This document shows positions 21,203 to 31,800 of a DNA stretch of 64,000 bases, in pieces. The position numbers and the translations under genes were made by a program. Numbering within the stretch: the first letter of the stretch is position 1; each line of letters opens with the position of its first letter. A model generated the notes under the pieces. The model did not search any database, had not been told where the DNA came from, and was given only the letters and a program-made list of their open reading frames with translations. The stretch is taken from assembly GCA_033032865.1 (NCBI GenBank), contig JAWHQI010000009.1:12790001-12854000 (forward strand), in the 5' to 3' direction. Source of the DNA: Dactylorhiza incarnata. Its lineage: Eukaryota > Streptophyta > Magnoliopsida > Asparagales > Orchidaceae.

Positions 21203-21859
21203 TGTTGGAAGCGAAGCAGTGGACACAATACAAGCAAAGGAGCAAAACAACTTCTCTATTATATTAATAAGAAAAAGGTTACAAAATCAATACAACTTGT
21301 CTTGTCTTTTACAACAACACCACATATAACAAAACACTTGAGCACGCAAAAATTCTGTCCGCGAAGATGTAGTAAGCAAGCTCTGCAGTTCGTAGCTATG
21401 CTGGAGGTCGCCAACCAAGTTCGCCAGATCGCTGCTTTTCTAAGCTGATCGCAGCTTTTCTTCTGACCGCCCAGCTCAGACCGACTTCAAGTTGAGACCG
21501 CGAGATGGGAGATCGCTGCTGCCTATTGTTCACGCGCTTCTTTTCTTCCGGTCTCAAATTTGCTGACCGCTCCTTTCAAAAGTGCTATTGCTGAAACTGC
21601 TGTTTCTCTCTGTTCATGCAAACCGAAATTGCCTATATATAGGCTCTACCAACAAAAGGGAGAGAGACATGTGGCAGAGAGAGAAAAAAAAAGACACTCC
21701 ACGCCAATCTTCCTATTCACGTGATAAGCGGCTGCACCTTTACGCCATAATAATATATATATATATACATATTATATATATATAGTCTCCCATTAATGCA
21801 GGACATTCCTCCAACGTAACGCCAATGACTTCGGTCAACTTGCAACAGTTACGCCAACA
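21203..21859 (-). repeat. 5' LTR of the minus-strand copia element
   Basis: Matches 16395-17050 with scattered substitutions and two or three short indels. Outer end at TSD GGATG (21860-21864). Confidence 0.92.
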
Positions 21860-21950
21860 GGATGATCCCACGGAGGAGGAGGAGGATCAGGATGGCGTGA
21901 TCCCTGTACCTCAAGCTTGAGGACAAGCTTGATCTGCACAGGGGAGGTGA

Positions 21951-22130
21951 TGTTATGGGCAACAATATTTCAATGCCTTTATTTGGGACTTCTCCAACCT
22001 TGCTTCTTTATTCTCAATACACACCATTACATAGAGGGATCTTGTCATCTTACACATGTATTTTTTTTTAATTTGGTGACGTGAGAGTGAGCAGTTAGAC
22101 CCAGTCTGCTATGGTATCATGTTAGAATAT
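21951..22130 (+). repeat. 3' LTR fragment of gag-only element 2
   Basis: Begins TGTTATGGGC right after the purine tract GGGGAGGTGA. The end is not defined; sequence after about 22130 looks unrelated. Confidence 0.5.
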
Positions 22131-22753
22131 AAGCATCCAACCTAAAACCTATTGGTTATAGGTGGATGGGCCAAATTGTATATCAAGTGCACAAAACTAT
22201 ATTAATTTCACATTAGAGTGAAAATTAAGTTTCAATTGCATTTGTTAAGGATCAAATGTGTTCCTTGCTTTCCTCGAAGAGTTGCACCATTCACACTTAC
22301 CTCCGTGGAGTGTTTGAAGGAATTTCAATGCATTGAAAATTTGAAAAAAAAAACATTTTGACAACATGATCAATTTAGGTAAGGACTAAGTATAATGGAG
22401 GGCAGAAGTTGCGTGAAAAAAGTTTTAAGTAGATAAACTTTATATGAAAGGGTTGAGCTGCAAGACAGATAGACCAAAGGACATGACAAGCAACGGTAAG
22501 CTCAAAATGAAGTTAACACCAAATGTAACACTGAGTAGAAATTAATGGTGAAGAAAGATTCATAAAGTTGGGCACTGTGTAATAATGATAATGGGCTATT
22601 TGTATCTTCAATTTGGGTTAGTAAATTTTAGGTAACACACAATGTAGTCTACTTCTTTTATGTACGGTTGGCCTTGTGGCATGATTAAATTTTCTAAAAT
22701 GAATAATTCAAGGCCACTACTCACAGACTGGATACAAATTCGTTCTTTAACAG
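22131..22753. other. Non-coding, probably PP2C intron
   Basis: AT-rich sequence ending in a pyrimidine-rich splice acceptor TTCTTTAACAG at 22743-22753. No upstream PP2C exon was found here. A segment near 22110-22180 (ATGTTAGAATATAAGCATCC) may belong to a decayed LTR. Confidence 0.5.
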
Positions 22754-22824
22754 GTCAACTTTGATCCTCAAATGCTACTAAAGAAGGCTCATGCTGCAAC
22801 TTCCTCTACTGGGTCTGCCACCGT
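22754..22824 (+). CDS. PP2C exon (first seen in this window)
   Basis: Preceded by TTTAACAG, followed by donor GTAAGC. Encodes [20 protein letters not shown] then SAT and two bases of a Val codon (71 bp). Confidence 0.85.
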
Positions 22825-25800
22825 GTAAGCTTCCGAAGAAGTACCTGTGAAAACTCCTTATATCTTCCTTGCGTGCTATCCATTTTGCATTTTTACTACT
22901 AGAAATGATATATTATTTGCTGAGTGGTACCCACATTAAAGTACTTCATTCCCAGCATTAACGGTAGGCATATGATAATGAAATTATCGATACTTGAAAG
23001 GCTGAGGAAGTCTTCCAATTTTGTAGATGTGTTTTTATTTTTATTTTTCAACAAGCAACATTTTTTAAAACTTAGATGCATGTATTTTCTCTTTTTTGTC
23101 ACTCAATTAAGCTTCCATGTATCTTTCCATTTTGATAATTAATGGCGAATTTAGGGCCATGGTAATCTAGTGCCCACACATTGATCATTCTTTGTCCTAA
23201 CCATGTTGTAATTTATATTCCATCTACCGTTGTTTAATGGTAACGTGTTCCACCTAGCTAAATTAGAAGTTGTATAGGCTTAAACTACTATTCCCTTTGT
23301 TAATTATACATCTCAAACCCTAATCCATCTAAAGATTCCTAAAAGTATGTCATTAGGCACATCAAATCTTGCCCTCGCATCAGTAACTCAAAATTTTCAT
23401 GTAAATTAAGTGTGGGATTCTATATCTGAAGTATATTTTCAAGGTATTTTTTGTTATTCATGTAAAGTTTGTCATTCAGCACTTGATCACTTGGTTCGAG
23501 TCCTGGAAGCAGCCTCTTGCAGAAATGCAGGGTAAGGTTTGCCTACATTTCACCCTTGTGGTGGGACCCTTCCCCGGACCCTCACTGCGCGGGGATGCTT
23601 TGTGCACCGAGCTGCCCTTTTTTCTTGTTATTTTGTCTGTACAAAGTTGTCTATAAAACACCTCTTATTCTAGAATTAGCATGTGAAAAATCCGAAAGAT
23701 GCCTCTCTCCTCTTGTACCTATTTGTTCTTCCATCCAGTAAGATAATCTGCTCGTGGATGTAGCCCATCTTGGGGTAAACCACCTACATTTGTATTTTTT
23801 TGTGTATGTTTGTCATTTTTCTTGATTCCGTAACACCCTTCGATTTGAATGTTTGAGTAGGATTGTTGCCATGTTGGAAAAGAATGGAATCCTTAAAATT
23901 GTAAATGTTGGAGATTGTGGACTCCGAATTATTCGGAAAGGTGATTCATAAACAGGCATCACTTGGTTACTCTCACTTTGCAACAAAATTCTGATGATTC
24001 ATTTTTGTAAAAAAATTTGTTCCTTAATAGGCCAAGTGATTTTCTGCACAAGGCCACAGGAACATTATTTTGACTGTCCTTACCAGTTGAGCTCGGAAAA
24101 AGCAGGACAAACTTATCATGATGCCATGGTATTATTAGTAGTTACTAGCATGCTTTCTAATTTTCCTTTTATTCTCCACACCCCAGAGTTAATTTGGTTC
24201 TTATATTCACTAGTCTTCCTCCTATAACCTTTTTTATGTGCATTAAGTGCACTAACTACAATGATTATAGTAAAAATGATGGAGATTGGCGACGCGAAAC
24301 CGCGGTGGAGCACGAGTTTTGGGCCCGTTCGGGGCCAATTGGGTACTTTCCATATTTAGCATTTCCGGATCGACGATCCGATTCCGCGGATGCATCCTGA
24401 TTTTCGTTTACTTACATTTTCATATATTATATTGTATTTTTCAAGATTCTTGCTGCGTCAAAAACACTAGTCTTTTTCTAGCACGTTCTTCTTTTGATTT
24501 AGTTTCCTTCTACTGCTTCAAATTGAGTTGATAATTATTGCATATACATTGTACAGTGTTAACATTTAATTCAATTCCGATAGACATGGAGAAATGAGGA
24601 ACTTCGAATTTATTGTTGGCATTTTGTGATGGTAATAGTATTTATATTTTTTAATGAAGACTTTATATCATGTTGAAGCTCAAAAAAATCCTTGCCTGCA
24701 ATAAAGCTCACCACTATGGCCCGAACATACATAGGAACTGAGTACATAAGAAATGAGTTTTGTTAAATAAACAAATATCACTTGATACAAATCTGAGAGT
24801 ACATCACCCTCCTTAATGTAAGATGTTGCATTGGGATGAACTTATCTGCTATTCTATTATTTTATGTTACTTATGTTAGGAAGCATGCCCTCTTTTCATT
24901 TTTTTTGGTTTTGTATGTTAGCCCAGGGTCAGTCTAGGTTCAAGCAAGTTGAAATAGTTGATGCCAAAGCAAATCATATTAATGAGGCGGAATCAAAGGA
25001 GGACCGAAGTTGTTCTATATGCATCAAAATTTAAACTCATTTTCGTTATTTAATATAATCTTGCGTTGGAATATGACATATAAATCATGCAACCGATGCA
25101 AATGAAAAATGATCGACCTGATAGACTTACTAAGCGTGGACTCCACGGGGCAGTGAAAGTTCCTAAGAATGGGTGGTTTATCGGGAGGCTCTTTGGGTGA
25201 GGTGTACAAATATTCGTCAAGTGTGTGGAGAGCACTCCAATTATTGTAGGAGACATTGACACTAAGGTACAAGTAGTTGAGTATATGTGTTTAAGTTTAA
25301 TTGTTCAGTAGTTGAGTATATGTGTTTAAGTTTAATTGTTCAGCACTGTTTTACACGTGAAGTTTATGAGTACAACTCCCCTTCTGGGGGGGGGGGGGGG
25401 GGGGGTTCTGCTGAGGAGCTGGATGCCTTCCGCCGCGTGCTACGTTCCCATTCCGACTCTACATCGACTGATTCCGCTGCCGCTTTTGCTACGTCAGGTA
25501 TCTCGAGTTCCCTTGCTGTGCCTTCCTCCCACTCCGAGTGGATCATTGACTCAGATGCCACTGATCACATGACCAAATCTGCCTCAGGTTTTTCTTCCTA
25601 TTCTCCTCTCTTCGGTCGTGATAAGGTTATGACTGCGGATGGTTCCCTTTCCTCTATTTCTGGCAAAGGAACCATCTATTGTTCTCCTGCCCTTTCTCTT
25701 TCTTCGGTTTTGCATGTCCCTTCATTTCTTCGCAATCTTCTTTCTATTAGTCATTTGACTAATTTTTTGAATTGCTCTGTGACCTTTTTTCCTGATGTTT

Positions 25801-28800
25801 GTGTTTCAGGATCTGGCTACGAAGCTGACGCTTGGCAGTGGTAGGAATGTTGGCGGATTGTACTTGTTGAACCGGCGGTTGTCTCCCAGTGCTCTCTCCA
25901 CCACCCGTGCTCCTACTCTCCATGACATCCGACGATGACATCTTCGCCTTGACCACCCATTTGCTTTATATCTTACCAAACTATTTCCTGCTTTTAGTTC
26001 TTTAATTAAGTTGTTTACTTGTGACACCTGTGAACTGTCAAAACATGTTCGTCATAATCCAAGTCATGTTTCTTTTCCTAGTTCTTGCTCGTTTGATGTG
26101 ATTCAATCTGATGTTTGGGGTTCCTCCACTGTGTTATCTTTATCTGACTATAAATGGTTAGTGACTTTTATTGATTGTTATTCCCGTACTACGTGACTCT
26201 ATTTACTAAAACGGAAAAGTGAAGTGTTTACTTGCCTTCGTTCTTTTCATAAAATGGTTAGGACATAGTTTAATGGAACAATCCGTATGCTACGTAGTGA
26301 TAATGGTGGAGAGTATGATGATTATGAGGAGTTTGGTGTCTATCTTGCTGAACATGACATTCTCCACCAGACCACCTGTGCCCACACTTCCACTCAAAAT
26401 AGGGTGGCAGAACGGAAAAATAAACACTCACTGGAGATCGCTCGGTGTTTGTTGATTGACATGCACCTTCCCAAGTCCTATTGGGGTGATGCTGTTTTGA
26501 TTGCAACTCATCTCATTAATCGTCTTCCATCTCGCTCCCTTCACTACGATACGCCTCTTCCCCGTTTATCCCCAAAACACATTGTCCACACTTCACACAT
26601 CTCTCCTCGCATATTTGGTTCCGTCTGTTTTGCTCATGTGCATACTCCTCATTGAGACAAATTAGATGCTCGTTCTCTTAAATGTATTTTTGTGGAGTAT
26701 TCTCCTACCACCAAAGGTTATCGGTGTTATCACCGTCCTACACGTCCCTTCTACTGCACTGTTGATGTTACTTTTCGTGAGGCAGAGTCGTATTTTGGTC
26801 CTCGTCAGGGGGAGATAAGTAGTAATATTGACGGGACCTCTGACTCTCCTCTTCCGATAGTTGCTTCCCTTCACATTCCTCTTACTCCTGCTCCTATTCC
26901 TTCCAGTACTGCGTCTATTCCTCCCAGTACTCCTCCTATAATATATACCTACTCTCGCAGGTCTCGTACCGCTAAGCAAGTATTGTCCCTGGATGTTCAA
27001 CCAATGTCAGTGCCCGCTTCTACTCCAGATTCAGATGACCTCCATGTTCCTCTCACTTTTCTTAAAGGTAACACTAGTGGCACCAAACATCCCATTGCCA
27101 ATTACATTTCTTACCATCACCTCTCTCATGCACACAGAGCTTTTATCTCATCCCTTTCCTCTATTGTGATTCCCAAGACCTGACAGGAGGCTATTTAGAT
27201 ACCTAAGTAGAAACAGGCAATGGAAGAAGAAGTGCGTGCTTTAGAGAAAAATGAGACATGACAACTTGCGTGTCTTCCCCCTGGGAAGTGAACAGTTGAC
27301 TCACGCTGGGTTTTCTTTGTTAAGCAGAATCAAGATGGGATGGTGGAGCGATATAAAGCGCGACTGGTCGCTCAAGGGTACACCCAAACCCAAGGCATTG
27401 ACTACCAAGAAACTTTTGCCCCTGTTGCAAAGATGAATTCTATTCGTGTGATCCTTTCATGTGCTGCTTGTCTTGGGTGAGAGTTACAACAACTTGATGT
27501 CAAAAATGCCTTCTTGCATGGTGAACTGACATAAGAAGTCTACATGACTATTCTCCCTGGCTTTACCAAAGTAGGGTCCAATGGAAAGGTCTGCGGTTTG
27601 CAGAAGTCCCTATATGGCCTGAAATAATCCTCTTGTGCTTGGTTTGGACAGTTTCAAAAAACTATTACAACTAGGTTACACTCAAGGACATGTCGATCAT
27701 ACTCTCTTTATCAAGAGGAGAGGAACTCAAATATCGATACTCATTGTATACATGGATGACATCATCATTACTGGAAATGACCCGGAGAAAATCACGCGCT
27801 TGAAAGAACAGTTGGGCAAAGAATTTGAAGTCAAGTATCTGGGAAAACTGAAATATTTCCTGGGAATTGAAGTAGTAAGGTCTCGTCAGGGGATCTTAAT
27901 CTCTCAGCGAAAGTATACTCTTGATCTGCTGGAGGAAACTGTCATGCTTAGGTGTGCTCCCGTGGATACACCCATTGAGGCTAATCACAAGATTGATGCG
28001 GGTATTAAAGGGGAGAAAGTTGACAGATCAAGGTACTAGAGATTGGTTGGGAGACTAATATATTTATATCTCATACTCGCCCTGATATTATGTATGTCGT
28101 GGGTGACCTAAGCAAATTCATGCACTCTCCTACTATTCGCCATCAGCAGGCTGCATATCGTGTGTTAAGGTTCCTCAAAAAATCTCCAGGATGTGGGATT
28201 TTGTTCTCTGCTAGTCAATCTTTAAAGATTGAAGTGTTTACTGGTGCTGATTGGGCTGGTAGCCAAGATGACAAGAAATCTACTACCAAATATTGCTCAT
28301 TTGTGGGTGGAAATCTCGTCTCTTGGAAGAGCAAGAAACAAAGTGTTGTTGCTCGCTCAAGTGCCGAAGCTGAATACATGGCTATGACGCAAGGAGTATG
28401 TGAGGGATCATGGTTGAAAACAGTTCTCCAGGATGTGGGGCTCCTGATGAACAAACTTGTTACAATTTATTGCGACAACAAAACTGTCATCAGTATCGCT
28501 CACAATGTTGTTTAACATGATAGGACGTAACATGTTGAGGTTGACAAACATTTTATCAAAGATCACATAGACAAAGGCAATATATGTACACCTTTTGTGA
28601 ATTCTCAAGATCAACTGACCGACGTCTTCACCAAAGGACTAAGACATGACAACTTTATGTACAATACTGCCAAGTTGAGTATGATTAATATATACACACA
28701 ACTTGAGGGGGGAGAGTTGAATATATGTGTTTATGTTTAATTGTTTCGCACTGTTTTACACGTGATATGTATTCCAACCCTTGTATTAGGGCATCAGAAT

Positions 28801-31800
28801 AATAAAATTCCTATTCTCTACTCAAGTTCATTACATGCCAAATAGACTCGTCTAGAGGCTCACCCGGCGAGAAATTAGAAAACACATCAACTGCAACAAT
28901 GACATGAAAGGATGTCCTAGACTTCGTCACGAAGGGCTCAGACAATGTAGCTCACTGAGGTGAGAACTGTGTATCAGATGTCCCGTCGTTTGTGTCCAAG
29001 AGGACAAGAGTAGGCATGGTGGTGCCCTTAGGCTGGGGAGGACTCATACTTGGACGATCATGGTGCGAGTCTATACGACCAATTCTAACGGATCTCAAGG
29101 ATTGCTCGTAACGAAGCGCGAGCTGAAATGTATGATCGACAGAATCTAAACGATGATTGCCCAATGTTATGGGGATCGTGGCCCTAAGTAACAAACATGG
29201 ATCCTTGCCGAAAGATAAATATTTGTTTGAGGAGGCGACTTCTATATGACACCGACAAATATTTGTTTGAGGAGGCGACTTCTATATGACACCGTCAAAT
29301 ATTTCTGACGCAATCCGTTTCATCTCTATCCATCTAGTGATGGGGGCGAAGACGAGCTCACTCAAGGGTCCTCTCAATGCTAGTCTATTGCGATCTCGCC
29401 TGATCTATAAGCCTAAGTTTTGTAATTCTGACATGATGGTCACCGAATAACTCATACTAATCAAGATAGTACTCCATGTCCACGAGCCAGTTGTTAAAGG
29501 ACCCGGGTCTCAACAAACCATCAAACGTTGGGGGGTAATTATACGATACATATACTTGAAATCCTCTTTAAAATGTTAGATCATAGTAGTCACGTTCCTA
29601 GCATAGTCGAATTGTGTCGAAGGGTCAACAAGATCTCTATGAGCCTCGGTCTGAGTCGCAACGAATGTTTGCATTAGCACAATAAGTTGATTCATTTTAT
29701 CAGTGAATTCCCCCGTATTGCGACAACAATGAGAAAACGGGTTGCAAACCAACCCGAGTCTCGAAAACAAATGGGGATGTCGTGCTCGGAGTGCCACGAG
29801 ATCAGTGGGGTTTCCCTATGATGATTCTGAAAAAGGAAAAACACACCATATTTTTTTTGAATGAGTTATTAATTAATTAATCAATGATAGAAACTCTGAA
29901 TGTCATAAGCTGCAGGAGGCCCAATTAAGAGTGGCACAAGCCTCATGACGTTGTAGCGAGCGGGTTCAAGGAGAAGGGTGCAAGGCTCGAGGAGACAAGC
30001 GATAGGTGCTCGAGATGAGAGCACTGGCGGTTCCAGAAGGCCGCGATGGGCTCAATAAGAAGAAGGTGATTGTAGGTCAAGCACTCGAACGTCAGCTAGG
30101 GTGAATGCTGTCAGATAGAGGCCGCGTGCGATGAAGAAAACAACCTGCGATGGCCTACTTCTGCGGGGTTTGCTCGAGGAGATGAAGGGGCGTGTTGGTT
30201 GCTCTGCGTCCAAGTGGCGAAGGAGTGTTGGTTGCTTAGTGTCGAACTGTTAGTCTCGTGGAGAATGATGTATGAGTGTTGAGGTTTGTTTGAATCGGCG
30301 AGCTTTGATACCGTGGATCGGCTAGGTTGGGGCAGTAGCGCACTGGCCTTCTTCTGCAGTTGGGACGCGGTGATGAAGGCAGCCTACTAAGAGCTTGAAA
30401 GGCCCTAGGTGCGACTCTGGCTCTTTGGTTGGGATATCTCTAGAAAGAACTGAGGTCGTGTCGGGATGAACATGGTGTGGTCGCGGAGGAAGAGGGTCGA
30501 AATACTGTGATACCAAGTTGTTACATGCAAAACCGTAGGACGTCGGTAGAGTTGTCGGAGGAGCAGACAGAGGTGGGGATGACGAAGGAGGAGGATACTA
30601 TGCAACTGGATCCACGACTGCCTAAGCGGGGTGTGCTCAGAGAGAGAGAGAGAGAGACATGTCTGCCCTAACCCTAAATGAATGCAAGATGCATGTGAAA
30701 ATGCAAAACACCATGCTGCAACCCTAATGATAATGCGAATGATTCCGCAAGCAGTCATATGAACGAGAAGCTTGCAGTATGAACTCTAACCGTAATGCAA
30801 AGGCAGCATATCAATAGTGCAATTACTTCTATTGCCCAATTAATTAAATAATATTACTCAATAGTGCAACATTTCAATAGTGCTAGCCAAAAAAAGAAGA
30901 AAAGAAAACATTATAGTAGCTTATTTGATTAGTGACTAGCTACAGTAAAAGTAAATGCAGAACAGAAGGTCCTTATAAGCGAGTAACGTTAATGTATAAG
31001 CAAATAACATTGGTTGTGAAAAACAAATTAGGAGGAGGTATGAGTAGAAATCAAGAGAAATAGAAATGCTTGTTATCATATTCATCCACAAAGGGGGGAA
31101 TATATAGGAAATACAAGGATACATAAAACTTGACTCACAATGTGGGACTAAACCCACTAACATACTAATAGACCAATACTACTAAACTCAACTCTCCCCC
31201 TCAAGCTGGAGGGGAAACCACCAGCTTGACAACATCAAAGGAAGGGTAAATGTGGTAGGCAAAGGTGGGACAAGATGGGTGACCGGGGATACTCCCACAC
31301 ACGGTCCACCCACGGGAAAGAAACCACACACACGAATCCACGAGACCGCGGGGATAACACCACACACGCACGGATCTACGGGACCGCGGGGATAACACCA
31401 CACACACGAATCTACGTGATCGCGGGGATAACACCACACACGCACGGATCTACGAGACCGCGGGGATAACACCACAACCAAATCACCCAAGGCTAACCCT
31501 CGTCGGGACTTTGACCAATGGGTAGGTTGAGGGAAAAAAGACACCCACCAAAGACCATACCACCTACCAATCACGAAGAAAAAATTTGGGGAGACACAAA
31601 CAACACACGACACAAGCCTAGAGGCCGTGTGGGACTAAGGCGAACAACGGGAACGATCATCCGAGTCGCATTCATCCCAACACTCCCCCTCACGTGGATA
31701 ACACGTGCATATAGGCAAAGACACGCATCAAACACCACACATAAAAAAACAGCAAAAAATAAACACATAACTTCGGCATTCTTGAGAGACCAGCAGCAAG

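Larger units (their letters stand above)
16395..21859 (-). mobile_element. Ty1/copia retrotransposon, nearly intact, minus orientation, inside gag-only element 2
   Basis: LTRs of 656 bp (16395-17050) and 657 bp (21203-21859) are bounded by TGTTGGAAGC...GCCAACA. The TSD GGATG is at 16390-16394 and 21860-21864. LTRs differ at about a dozen positions by eye. The minus-strand primer site TGGTATCAAAGG adjoins the 5' LTR and a purine tract TTTGAGGGGGAGTT adjoins the 3' LTR. Gag-pol is complete apart from one frameshift. It belongs to a different copia family from the element at 9161: the LTR is longer, and the gag and zinc knuckle differ. Confidence 0.93.
14480..22130 (+). mobile_element. Second gag-only LTR element, decayed and split by a copia insertion
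   Basis: The left part, about 14480-16394, contains U5-like sequence ending CTCACAACA at 14849, a primer-binding site TTGGTATTAGAGCC at 14852, and gag. The right part starts at 21860 with the other copy of the copia TSD. It continues an acidic coding end, a KLEDKLDLHRGGD-like tail, and the purine tract GGGGAGG before a 3' LTR beginning TGTTATGGGC at 21951. Removing 16395-21859 and one TSD restores colinearity with the gag end of the 3899-6460 element, so both belong to the same structural class. Outer LTR limits and the TSD could not be fixed. Confidence 0.7.
28860..30870 (-). mobile_element. Decayed gag-bearing Ty3-type LTR element, minus orientation
   Basis: On the minus strand a 5' LTR end (+ strand start TGTTACATGC at 30519) is followed by primer site ACTTGGTATCACAG. 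The LTR region contains GGACGTCGG...GGGGATGACGAAGG and AGCGGGGTGTGCTC, similar to the LTR of the 3899-6460 element (GGAGGTCGCCGG, GCGGGGAGTGCTC), so they are related families. The 3' LTR on the left was not recognised. Confidence 0.6.

Noticed and set aside
23491..23503. tRNA gene suggested by the GGTTCGAGTCC box
   Set aside because: Only a B box is present, no cloverleaf; the context is an Au-type SINE. The same holds for 53735.
31188..31613. Minus-strand frames with repeated [14 protein letters not shown]
   Set aside because: Artefacts of the 39-bp minisatellite inside the TRIM.
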